Assembly (NCBI RefSeq): GCF_032854445.1
Contig: NC_088301.1
Coordinates: forward strand, 31,978,402-32,038,401
Direction: 5' to 3'
Origin: Liolophura sinensis
Taxonomy: Eukaryota > Mollusca > Polyplacophora > Chitonida > Chitonidae
DNA: 60,000 nucleotides
Below, piece after piece: positions 18,984 through 29,245 of the stretch (the stretch's first letter is position 1; the number at the start of each line of letters is the position of its first letter). The notes below the pieces were generated by a model. The model was given only the letters and a program-made list of their open reading frames with translations. It was not told where the DNA came from and did not search any database. The position numbers and the translations under genes are program-made.

Positions 18984-20390
18984 AGAATGGTACAGGGATA
19001 CAACAACAGTTAAAGCTTTGTAAAGGATATGACAACAAATAAGAATGGTACAAGATGATTAAGCGTGGTAAAATATGTAACAACTGTTACAAAGAGGTAC
19101 AAGGATATGACAATGAAAGAGTGGGACAAGGTTATGACAATGAAAGAGTGGTACAAGGATATGACAATGACAGAGTGGTACAAGGATGTGACAACAGCTA
19201 AAGAGTGGTACCAGAATATGACAATGAAAGATTGGTAAAATTATATGACTATGAAAGAGTGGTTTAAGGATGTGACAACAGCTAAAGAGTGGACATGGCA
19301 ATGAAAGAAGGGTGCAATGATATGGGAATGAAACAGTGGCACATTGTGGCATATGACAATGAAAGAAGAGTACAAGGATACGATAATGAAAGAGTGGTAC
19401 AAGGATGTGACAACAGCTAAAGAGTGGTATAAGGACATGACAATGAAAGAGTTGTACAAGGATATGACAATGAAAGAGTTGTACAAGGATATGACAATGA
19501 AAGAGTGGTACAAGGATATGACAATGAAAGAGTGGTACAAGGATATGACTATGAAAGAGTGGTACAAGAACATGACAATGAAAGAGTGGTACAAGGATAT
19601 GGCAATGAAAGAGTGGTGCAAGGATGTGACAATAGTTAAAGAGTGGTACAAGGATGCGACAACAGTTGAAAAGTGGTACAAGGATATGACAATGAAAGAG
19701 TGGTACATGGATATAACTATGAAAGAATGGTACAAGGATATGACAATGAAAGGGTAATACAAGGGTATGACAATTAAAGAGCGGTACAAGCAAATGACTA
19801 TGAAAGAGTGATGCAAGGATATGAAAATGAAAGTGTCATACAAGCATGTAACAATGAAAGAGTTATACAAGCAAATGACTAAGAAAGAGTGATACAAGGA
19901 TATGACAATGAAAGAGTGATACAAGGAAATAACAATGAAAGAGTCGTACAAGGATGTGACAATGAAAAGAGTTGTACAAGGATATGACAATGAAAGAGTC
20001 ATACAAGCTTGTGACAATGAAAGAGCGGTACAAGGATATGACAATGAAAGACTCATACAAGCATGTGACAATGAAAGAGCGGTACAAGGATGTGACCATG
20101 AAAGAGTCGTACAAGGATGTGACGTCTTTCATTGCCATATCCTTGTACCACTCTTCAGTTGTTGTCACATCCTTATGCCACTCTTTCATAGTCATATAAT
20201 TGTACCAATCTTTCATTGTCATATTCTGGTACCACTCTTTAGCTATTGTCACATCCTTGTACCACTCTGTCATTGTGACAAAGAGTCGTACAAAGATGTG
20301 ACAATAAAAAAGTCATACAAGAATGTGACAATGAAAGAGTGGAACAAGGATGTGACAACAGTTGAAGAGACATATCAGCAAAGATCATTC
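18984..20390. repeat. 27/30-bp minisatellite, about 1.4 kb
   Basis: About 50 units of 27 bp (GACAATGAAAGAGTGGTACA plus AGGATAT), interspersed with 30-bp units containing GTGACAACAGCTAAAGAG. Both lengths are multiples of three, so long frames exist on both strands (plus repeat MTMKEWYKD; minus repeats LFHCHILVP and SFIVISLYH, up to 276 codons). One block, 20124-20277, is inverted relative to the rest. The array starts within a few bases of the CRD exon 2 acceptor, so its unit supplies the acceptor's pyrimidine tract. I treat the open frames as a by-product of unit length. Confidence 0.93.
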
Positions 20391-22934
20391 TACTGATAAA
20401 TGGAAGAAGAATGGTACAACATATCCAGTACAACATGTGTTCATATTCCATGCATGGGTTTTCTCAGATCTTCACATAATCCTGCTGATACGGAGTCCTT
20501 AGAAACAAAATGTTTGGCCATTTCTGCACGAATTCCTTCAGTGACGTTACTTTCCTGGAGCGACGTAATTTTTTTATGGACTGAAGTAATCTGCAGCATC
20601 TTCAATCACACTAAAGCTCATTCACGGATGGCGTGGTCCTCTGTGCAAGAGACGTCAACTGGAGTTTTGTGAAGTCGTAGTAGCGTCAAAAAGGGGTCAT
20701 GTAACGTCACACCATGAATTTGTACAGAAATGGACAAACATTGTGGGGTTTTTTTGCACAGAATTGAACTACATGGCCTTTGAATTGCCCAAGAAGCTTA
20801 ACATATCTTCATGTGATAACTGTTTGCACATACTATGTACCCATGTCGCATACTAGCAATTTTAGCCTGAAATATGTGTGTACACCAGAATGGCTCTTTG
20901 AGGAGTGGCACAAGGACATGATAACAGCTGAAGCGTAGTAGTAAGTAAGGATATAAGTCACATATGATCCAGCAAGAGCTGAATTCAATTCTGCGATCTC
21001 AATTCTGTAAAACGGCTTGGAAATGTGATCTCCTTAGTAACAAACAGCGTGGGTGAAGAAAACGGTCCTTCCAACGTTATTGCATACGAAAATGCCTATT
21101 TTTGAATCAATGTCAGCGATCTTGTATCTGTTGGATTCGCATAATTTTCAGCTTTCCAGAATCTTACAAAATGGTCAGGGTCCAGTCGGTTGTGGGTAAA
21201 ACAATGTTTTAATGAGTTTCCCACCTCCCTGCCCCTCCAGCAAGATCTAACTTCTACTTCCTCTTCAACCCATTCCCTCTAGAGGCCCAATGTGAGGCAC
21301 AGACACAAACTGCAAAATCAGCTCACAGCAGATATCACTCTACTACACTGACCACGCTGAGTGTGTTTGAAGGCTAGCAAATCTGGGAAACAAGTCAGAT
21401 TAAGAGATGGGGAATTTAGGCCAGATGTAAATATTATTGCAGAATATATGCTGTTTACTACAAGCTTTTCATCAGCTGTTCTGGAGAAGCAGGGTATCCC
21501 CTGGAGGAAATCTCCCTAATCCCTGACATACTGACAACCATCCTTCATCACAGTGAATTAGGTCACACGAAGATGACCCAGCAGACATGGAGATATCAGA
21601 TCTGCAGTATAACTCTGTATTCCCACAAGATGACTTTCAATACATTCTCCAGCCACCTACCTCCATCCCAAATATATATGCAGAAAACTTTATTGAAAAC
21701 TCTGGGAGATGCACAGGCAAGTTCACATTTCATATCAGGCCAAAGTCTACCTAGACAACATTTCTTAGAATGGAATAAAAACCATCATGTGCTTATATAT
21801 ATATATATAAGTGGTCCCCAACTCCACTGAGAACTTTAGGAGAAGTTTTATGGACAAGGTCTCATTTCATTCCAAATTCTGTCTTCAAATGGCCATGACT
21901 TGGAAAATAATTCATGGAATGGAGTCAAATAAGTTCATGTCCATCAACATATTTACGTATCATTCCTAAAACACCCGTCAAGTTTCAAGAAAAACCTCTG
22001 ATAACTGTAGTAAATGCATTGACAACATAAAATGAACAGAGTGATAGGACACTGGGACAGGCAGAACTAACTGCTAAAGTGAACAGAAAGCAACTTTTTT
22101 GAAAAGTTTTCAAGATTCTTACATTACATACATGTAGTTCATATTCCAATAAATCAGACACAAGCATTTTATCACATTTCAAATTCTAATTTTAGACAAA
22201 TATGTTTTTTCTTGAATAGGATGGAAACCTGCTGGCAGATCTGGGATTGACCTTGAACAATTCAGGGATCTTGTGGATGAGTAGCCTGAAACCTGCTGGC
22301 AGATCTGGGATTGACCTTGAACAATTCAGGGATCTTGTGGATGAGTAGCCTGAAACCTGCTGGCAGATCTGGGATTGACCTTGAACAATTTGGGGATCTT
22401 ATGGATGAGTAGCTTGAAACCTGCTGGCAGATCTTGGATTGACCTTGAACAATTTGGGGATCTTATGGATGAGTAGCCTGACAACTTGATGTTGTCTGAC
22501 AATGTCTAATCCACAGCTTTTGGGAAAGGGCCTGTGGGGCTCAAAATTGGAAACATTTCAATGCAAAATTGAGTATTTTAGAGAAAAAGTGTACCAGGGA
22601 GCTGTGATATTTAAGTATTATGTACTTTATAGTTAACTGGTACTTAACCCAGGTCACTTACCTTGAATAAAAACTTCCAAATAGATATCTGAGTTAACCA
22701 AAATCAAACACAAACTTTCATTTCTTATATTATAGGTGCATATCTCTGAGCATAAACTTACATGTGTCTGAAGTGAAAAGAGCATATTTCAGGAAATCAA
22801 TTCCCAACTGGAACATTTGTGCCCGCAAATGGGGAAACACAACACTGGGATACTATGGGTCAAAAAATGGCCCCTGGAACATAAGTAGATTTTGCCCTAT
22901 GTTGCTTTTTACATCAAAACGTGGAATTACTCAC
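20391..22934 (-). other. ROR intron between CRD exons 1 and 2, remainder
   Basis: Apart from the minisatellite and a second array at 22224-22479, I see a short AT run (21795-21812) and no gene or recognisable mobile element. Confidence 0.7.
22224..22479. repeat. 64-bp tandem repeat, 4 copies
   Basis: Units start GAAACCTGCTGGCAGATCT at 22224, 22288, 22352 and 22416. The first two are nearly identical; the last two share an ATTTGGGGATCTTATGG variant. It is unrelated in sequence to the other 64-bp array at 26778. Confidence 0.95.
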
Positions 22935-23075
22935 CAATGAGCCGTTCCTCTGTGTTGGCCTGTGTATACTTGGACAGGACATAGATGCTCTGATTGGCCA
23001 CCACGTTAGAGCAGGTGGCACCACGATATGGCTGACAAAACCCCTGTCCCACCTGGCCATCAGGGTCAAGGCCAC
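22935..23075 (-). CDS. ROR: ROR, Frizzled-type CRD exon 1
   Basis: The exon is 141 nt, phase 1-1, with acceptor AAACTGTCAG and donor GTGAGT. It encodes GLDPDGQVGQGFCQPYRG, then ATCSNVVANQSIYV and NTEERLI. FCQPYRG.C is the start of the ROR cysteine-rich domain and supplies its first two cysteines; NQSIYV follows as in ROR1. Joined to CRD exon 2 it reads ERLIAAFTII without interruption. Confidence 0.95.
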
Positions 23076-23545
23076 CTGACAGTTTAGGGCTAAAATAATA
23101 CAAATCAACAGACAGCTTTATTCCTTTTTCTATTCCTAGGGTAAAATGTTTACTCCAATAAAGGTGATCCTTCTGGTAACATTCAACACAGTCTTCGGCA
23201 AATGCTGATAAGCTTCAGTTGCTACTAGGTTAATTGACAAAATAATTAAACTCGCAATCAGAGTTCAGTGATTTTGCAGGGTATGGAAGCATTCAGACTT
23301 TAATTGAAATATCTTGTGACAATATAAACAGGAATAAAGTCATATGTAAAAATCAGCTCAAGCAGGTCCTTCTAACACAAGGCTTGATGACAAATCCTCT
23401 TAAAATCCTTGTCTAAAATCAACCAGTCTTAGAATGAAGGAAAATTTGCTTCTTAATTGAGAAGTATAACCATCACCCAGCCTACTTGATTTGCATGTCT
23501 TTAGGCAGCATTACCGTCTACAGTTTTCATCAGTTGCAGAAAACC

Positions 23546-23842
23546 TCAAAACGCCAGGGAGGCCTCCGTGGCTCAGTCGGTTAAAGCGCTAGCGCAGCGT
23601 AATGACCCAGCAGTCTCACCAATGCGGTCGCTGTGAGTTCAAGTCCAGCTCATGCTGGCTTCCTCTCCGGCCGTACGTGAGAAGGTCTGCCAGCAACCTG
23701 CGGATGGTCGTGGGTTTCCCCCGGGCTCTGCCAGGTTTCCACCCACCATAATGCTGGCCGCCGTCGTATAAGTGAAATATTCTTGAGTACGGCGTAAAAC
23801 ACCAATCAACAAAAAAAAAAAAAAATCAATCAAAACGCCAGG
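23546..23842 (+). mobile_element. Full-length tRNA-derived SINE with 13-bp target-site duplication
   Basis: The element (23559-23829) starts GAGGCCTCCGTGGCTCAGTC. It has an A box (TGGCTCAGTCGG), a B box (GAGTTCAAGTCC), the central domain (GATGGTCGTGGGTTTCCCCC, ACCCACCATAATGCTGGCC), the shared 3' end GTACGGCGTAAAACACCAAT and a poly(A)-rich tail. The 13-bp repeat TCAAAACGCCAGG flanks it at 23546-23558 and 23830-23842. The intact head and perfect duplication mark it as relatively young; transposition in trans by a LINE is inferred. Confidence 0.95.
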
Positions 23843-25921
23843 TGTTGAAACCCACCGTCTATCAGAACACGGTAGCAGACCTACCGTGAAAAATAAGATG
23901 TACCAGGAGTTCAAACCTTGCTCTCGCATTATTTTGACAGCTGAGTGACATGCCTGTACATCAGCAAAATTTAATTGAAAGACTAGTTTTATCTGCTATT
24001 CAGCTCATTTGAGGAAGAGAAACCTGTATGAGTCCAATCTCCAGTTTTAAATCTCTATTTCTCAAAATTGCAATCATAGACTCAACTTTGTATTCACATG
24101 TGTGGAAATTGATGCCCTTTACCAGCTTCACATTGCAACAATTTTAAACCAACGTTTAAAACTTTAAAATCTGTGCAAGGTTACTTTTCTGAGAATTCAG
24201 AGTCACGTGTGTGTAATAAAATGCCCTGACAGGCAACTGACAGCTCAGAAATCAGTACCGACCAATTGTATGAATTGTATTTTCATTGACCTGAAATAAT
24301 GATTTATCATGATTGTGAAATCTTTCACAAAATCTAGACTAGCAGACGGGAGTTCATAATTTTATATACCGTCACTTGTGCAGCGCACAACCTGTACATT
24401 TCCTTGTGACTTTGAGTTTGGTTTATTCAGGGATTCATAGAAGTAAAAAAAATTTTCTGGTTCAGATTGAGTTTATTTATATTTGTAACACCTATTATAA
24501 TCAACAATTATAACCTAGTATAAACGTGAAAGTATATATGTGTGTATTTTCACTTGTGTGTAGTTCAATTTCACTTGAGGTTCAATTCTGATCATGATTT
24601 TATTGTTGGTACACACATATACTTTTACAAGTATATATCCTGATCAGAGATATACGTTGTATGATAAAATAGTTATAAACCACAGTGATGCATGTTCAGT
24701 TGTTGATTGTTATATTAAAGGAAAGGCAGGAATTAAATATTACATAAAAAATAAACATAAACCAACAACAGAAGCATATACTGTATACTTTATTATTTGT
24801 GGGAATTAATGTTCGCATATTTAATCAAGGGAATACTGAAAAAAAAATCTTAAAACATAAATTTTCTGAGTTACATGCCTAATGTGGCCGAAATTATTCA
24901 AAAATGTCAAACAGGTATTATCAAGGGTTGCTATACACCTTTTTTGTGTCCTGCGATGTGGCTAATCCTCATAATCAGGGTCATAGATTAAAACAATGGG
25001 AGATGGATTATCACTATGTAGGCAGATGACTTTTAACTGGTAAATTGATCTGTCACCTTTTGAGCAGCTCAATATAAGACGTATAAATTCTTCATTGCCC
25101 ACCGGAGTCAGACATTCATGCTTGATTAATTCAGTCAATTAACACGATTAATTGTCCTCTGTAGCAGGTCAGAGACCGCTAACATTGCCATAGCTGAACA
25201 AATTACAATTTGTTACAAGTTCACTCATTGGTTCACAGGAGACACACAGCCAATGGGATAACGTGTATCAAAGCGACACTCATCGGAAGCCAACACATAA
25301 CTGGTATCTACTTTTCCATCACTTTGCCGGCATATGGAAGATTCGTTAAGCTTAAGACAATTGCACGCCCACTTTGTTTTATACCCGATACACCTTATCT
25401 CCATAGTTTGTATATATTTAAAGCCCAATTTTAATTTAATTACGGCCAACACACTCATGTCACAGAAGCAGGTGTCGGGTGATCGCAGTCAACTGCTCAA
25501 CGCTTAGTGCCTTTTTTCGAATGCCAATACCAGAAAAACTTGAGTTTTTTATTTTCTAGGCCTGTATCAAAGACGGTTAGTATGAGGAGACCTAAATACT
25601 CCTTCTTTGCTCGATGAAATATATAAATTTTTGTTTAGTCGAACTCAGCAGCTCAAGTTCCCTAGTAAGTTTATTTCAGATTATATCTGTGAATGTTTTG
25701 GACAGTGAGGTATAGATCTTGTACACTGTTGGATGTAATTTTACCTTTGTTGTTTATGGCCTGTAATACAAAAATACCCGACAACATTCTGTAGCTACAC
25801 GCAACTTGTTTAGTTGGTAATTGTTCAATAATTATTTCATTTGAAAGTAGTAAAATCACCATACAGGATAAAAGTCAGCAGTGCTGTGTATACTGACAGC
25901 ACATGCAGGTTCATGTTGCTG

Positions 25922-25971
25922 ATTGGTGTGATTCGGTGGTTACATGTGCGGAAGTCAGCTGCGCGTATAAA
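25922..25971 (+). promoter_or_regulatory. Candidate core promoter (inverted CCAAT box and TATA box)
   Basis: GATTGG at 25921-25926 (inverted CCAAT) lies about 40 bp upstream of TATAAATG at 25966. An in-frame ATG in strong context follows at 26095. The arrangement fits a TATA promoter driving a short transcript on the strand opposite to ROR, but it could be chance. Confidence 0.3.
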
Positions 25972-26094
25972 TGCACTGAGCGACACGCTCTGTTGATTTC
26001 ACCATCTTGTCAAAGACTGTGAAGGCAGTTGTGATAGCATTTGACCCGAGTGCCCATTTGGCATTTTTAGAATACTGACAATTTGTTGAAAACG

Positions 26095-26157
26095 ATGGAA
26101 AACAATGGGTGTTGTTCTCTATGCAAAGAAAACTGCAGAAAAGAAAATGCTGGATGA
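26095..26157 (+). CDS. Possible 20-residue cysteine-rich peptide or first exon
   Basis: The frame reads MENNGCC, SLCKENC, RKENAG, then TGA. The ATG context is AACGATGG, with A at -3 and G at +4, and a TATA-like box lies 129 bp upstream. Four cysteines occur in nine residues. An AP-1-like TGACTCA follows at 26161-26167. I do not recognise the peptide; a metallothionein-like or antimicrobial identity would be speculation. It could also be a chance frame in an intron. Confidence 0.2.
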   Translation: MENNGCCSLCKENCRKENAG

Positions 26158-26509
26158 GGCTGACTCATGGTATCATCCATGAAAATGTCTGGTGATATTC
26201 AGTTAATGAAATGTATTACTTACTTGTTTGAGGGTAAGGTGTCTGATATACCTGGCAGGTAAAAATCAGAATCTACAGATGATGTGTGGGATTTGCTAGT
26301 CACTGGTGGCCGCCCTGGCAAACACAATTAGACAGGAATTAGCTGAACTATTCCACACTTCATAGCCAGATCAAAAATAATATTCACAAGTATATGCATC
26401 TATCAGCAACTGCACCCTGTCTCATACACGTGTCTTGACATTTGACAAATACTTTCTTACATGATGTGTACCATTTTCTTTACCTATACTGTTGTACATT
26501 TATTCATTT

Positions 26510-26740
26510 TATTTTTCTAATACTTTTTCACTTACATGATAACAATCAGTTTTATAGGAAGAAGCAACTGGAGTGACTGAGTAAACCACTGACCTTTGGC
26601 AAGCTATTGACCAACATTCCCACTTGTACGGTAGAGATATACACAACACACTGGTGGAAGTATGGATGATATACATGAAAGTATGAATATTAGAGTGTGC
26701 AAGTGGCCATATGAGCAGCGTTACTGACAGTCTCTCTTAG
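26510..26740. mobile_element. Second interspersed repeat family, copy 2
   Basis: TTTTTCACTTACATGATAAC, CAGTTTTATAGGAAG, GAGTAAACCACTGACCTTTG and GCAAGCTATTGACC align with the copy at 14250-14480. Immediately beyond it begins the 64-bp array. Confidence 0.6.
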
Positions 26741-26777
26741 TGGGCTTCTGCTGTAGAGCACTGTAGTGTTAACTTAC

Positions 26778-28180
26778 TGCTGATGACAATGAGTTTGGCT
26801 GTTGTGTTGTAGCTATCATCAACCTTGTAGTGGTAACTTACTGTTGATGACAATGAGCCTGGCTCTTGTGTTGTAGCTATCATCAACCTTGTAGTGGTAG
26901 CTTGTTGTTGATGACAATGAGCTTGGCTGTTGTAGATACCATAAACCTTGTAGTGGTAACTTACTGTTGATGACAATGAGCCTGGTTGTTGTGTTGTAGC
27001 TATAATAAACCTTGTAGTGGTAACTCCCTGTTGATGACAATGAGCTTGGCTGTTGTGTTGTAGCTATAATAAACCTTGTAGTGGTAGCTTACTGTTGATG
27101 ACAATGAGCTTGGCTGTTGTGTTGTAGCTATCATCAACCTTGTAGTGGTAGCTTACTGTTGATGACGATGAGCTTGGCTGTTGTGTTGTAGCTATCATCA
27201 ACCTTGTAGTGGTAGCTTACTGTTGATGACAATGAGCTTGGCTGTTGTGTTGTAGCTATCATCAACCTTGTAGTGGTAGCTTACTGTTGATGACAATGAG
27301 CTTGGCTGTTGTGTTGTAGCTATTATCAACCTTGTAGTGGTAGCTTACTGTTGATGACAACGAGCCTGGCTGTTGTGTTGTAGCTATCATCAACCTTGTA
27401 GTGGTAACTTACTGTTGATGACAATGAGCTTGGCTGTTGTGTTGTAGCTATCATCAACCTTGTAGTGGTAGCTTACTGTTGATGACAATGAGCTTGGCTG
27501 TTGTCTTGTAGCTATAATAAACCTTGTAGTGGTAACTTACTGCTGATGACCATGAGCTTGGCTGTTGTGTTGTAGCTATAATCAACCTTGTAGTGGTAAC
27601 TTACTGTTGATGACAATGAGCTTGGCTGTTGTGTTGTAGCTATCATCAACCTTGTAGTGGTAGCTTACTGTTGATGACAATGAGCTTGGCTGTTGTGTTG
27701 TAGCTATCATCAACCTTGTAGTGGTAGCTTACTGTTGATGACAACGAGCCTGGCTGTTGTGTTGTAGCTATCATCAACCTTGTAGTGGTAACTTACTGTT
27801 GATGACAATGAGCTTGGCTGTTGTGTTGTAGCTATCATAAACATTGTAATGGTAGCTTACTGTTGATGACAATGAGCTTGGCTGTTGTGTTGTAGCTATC
27901 AAAAACCTTGTAGTGGTAACGTACTGTTGATGACGATGAGCTTGGCTGTTGTGTTGCAGCGACCATAAACCTTGTAGTGGTAACTTAATGTTGATGACAC
28001 TGAGCCTGGTTGTTGTGCTGTAGCTATCATAAACTTTGTAGTGGTAGCTTACTGTTGATGACAATGAGCTTGGCTGTTGTGTTGCAGCGACCATAAACCT
28101 TGTAGTGGTAACTTACTGTTGATGATGACAAACTTGGCTGTTGTGTTGTAGCGATCATAAACATTGCAATGGTAACTTAC
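26778..28180 (-). repeat. 64-bp minisatellite derived from the ROR Ig exon and its splice donor
   Basis: There are 22 tandem units at a 64-bp period (starts at 26778, 26842, 26906, then every 64 bp from 26965 to 28117), in register with the true exon end at 28181. One unit, at 26906, is 59 bp. In transcript sense each unit holds a copy of the last 46 nt of the Ig exon (coding YNTTAKLIVIN in one frame) followed by a donor-like CAACA|GTAAG and 13 further intronic bases. Most units keep GTAAGT or GTAAGC; a few have lost it (near 26901, 27022 and 27981). Because 64 is not a multiple of three, successive units fall in different frames. Confidence 0.95.
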
Positions 28181-28287
28181 TGTTGATGACGACGAGCTTG
28201 GCTGTTGTGTTGTAGCGACCATAAACATTGTAACCCACACAGGTGTAGTTTCCCGCATCATTTGGGTTGATGTTTTCAATACGCAAC
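28181..28287 (-). CDS. ROR: ROR, Ig domain exon 2
   Basis: The exon is 107 nt, entering in phase 2 and leaving in phase 1, with acceptor TTTCCTGCTGAAG and donor GTAAGTTACC. It encodes LRIENINPNDAGNYTCVG, then YNVYGRYNTTAKLVVIN. DAGNYTC is the F-strand signature of I-set Ig domains, carrying the second disulphide cysteine, and the last 15 residues form the G strand. The final 46 nt and donor of this exon are the source of, or share origin with, the 64-bp array that follows in the intron. Confidence 0.95.
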
Positions 28288-29061
28288 CTTCAGCAGGAAA
28301 AACATACATATATATGCACAATTAACAATAATTAATACACTATTACAAGTACAGTATATAAATATGTTAGCCTTCCTGTACATTCACTTCACTAAATATT
28401 CACTAGAGTTAATCTAATGTAATGATAATAATGTCTTTTTCTTTCAATTTTTTGTCAACTTAATGTATCTGTCCTGTTTCTGGACAGTTAAAAAAATTGG
28501 TAAAATACAGCACAAAACAACTCAGTTGATGTTACCATAAAATTTACTTCACATTTACTTTCTCGCTGAGCAAGGAGCTTCATTTCACTGAGCATCATCA
28601 TTGTATCTATATCATTTTGCTGATAAGGTGAAGGAACATACTATACACTGCTTTCTGTGCCTTGTATACCTTGATATATTTAAAATTATGGGTCACTGGG
28701 ATAGATCACTGGGATAGCTTGGGCATGGAGTAACCCACCAACCTTTCCCACACATGTGCAAACACTTTTACTTTAAGCCAATACAGCGAGAGCTGCATTA
28801 AAACATGCAACCACACTGGTCAATCAAGGGATTGACAGTTGCAGCCAGCCAGTGTTTCTACCATCTAAGCCAGCATTCAGACAAACAGACAAACACACTG
28901 GGGGATACGTTGTCTTCTTGCTATAGAGACAAACAGACACTTTTCAACCGTGCTTTGACAAAAACCTACTAAAGCTACCTGTACGTAACATTTTACTTGT
29001 TTTGTCAAGGCTAGCTCTAAGAGAGCGCAATTAAAAAAAAAGAAAATACAGCAAAATTCAC
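28288..29061 (-). other. ROR intron between Ig exons
   Basis: A 774-bp intron. Its central part (about 28690-28850) has weak similarity to the second interspersed family (GGAGTAACCCACCAACCTTT). Nothing else was seen. Confidence 0.7.
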
Positions 29062-29245
29062 CTTGATCCCCAAACTATTTTCTTTATGGAGACACGTCTG
29101 TCCTTTTCATCAATAATGCGTCCGTCTCTAATCCAGACATATTCTGGGATTGGGTCACCTGTGATTTCACATCGGACACGCAGCGTCTCGCCCAGGTATT
29201 TTTCTGTGATCTTCATGGGCACATCCAGTCGCAGATAACCAGATC
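29062..29245 (-). CDS. ROR: ROR, Ig domain exon 1
   Basis: The exon is 184 nt, entering in phase 1 and leaving in phase 2, with acceptor TTCTTGGTTGTAG and donor GTGAAT. It encodes SGYLRLDVPMKITEKYLGE, then LRVRCEITGDP, YVWIRDG and RRVSIKKIVWGS. The first Ig cysteine (VRC) and the core tryptophan (VWIRDG) are present. The join to exon 2 reads WGSRLRIEN, corresponding to the GSRLRI segment of vertebrate ROR1. Confidence 0.95.

Larger units (their letters stand above)
23076..28180 (-). other. ROR intron between Ig exon 2 and CRD exon 1
   Basis: The 5.1-kb intron holds a full-length SINE (23559-23829), a candidate small plus-strand transcription unit (25922-26157), a second-family retroposon relic (26510-26740) and the exon-derived 64-bp array (26778-28180). 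I see nothing supportable from 23.9 to 25.9 kb. Confidence 0.8.

Noticed and set aside
19059-20071. Minus-strand frames of 244 and 276 codons
   Set aside because: They are produced by the 27/30-bp tandem array in an intron; the residues simply repeat LFHCHILVP or SFIVISLYH.
23557-23660. A tRNA gene at the head of the SINE
   Set aside because: It has A and B boxes but no cloverleaf I can support and continues into the SINE body and A-tail with a target-site duplication. It is a tRNA-derived retroposon.
26737-28321. Minus-strand frames with YNTTAKLIVIN repeats as a multi-Ig protein
   Set aside because: Only the 15-residue end of the Ig exon is repeated, not a domain; the 64-bp period breaks the frame and each unit includes intronic bases.
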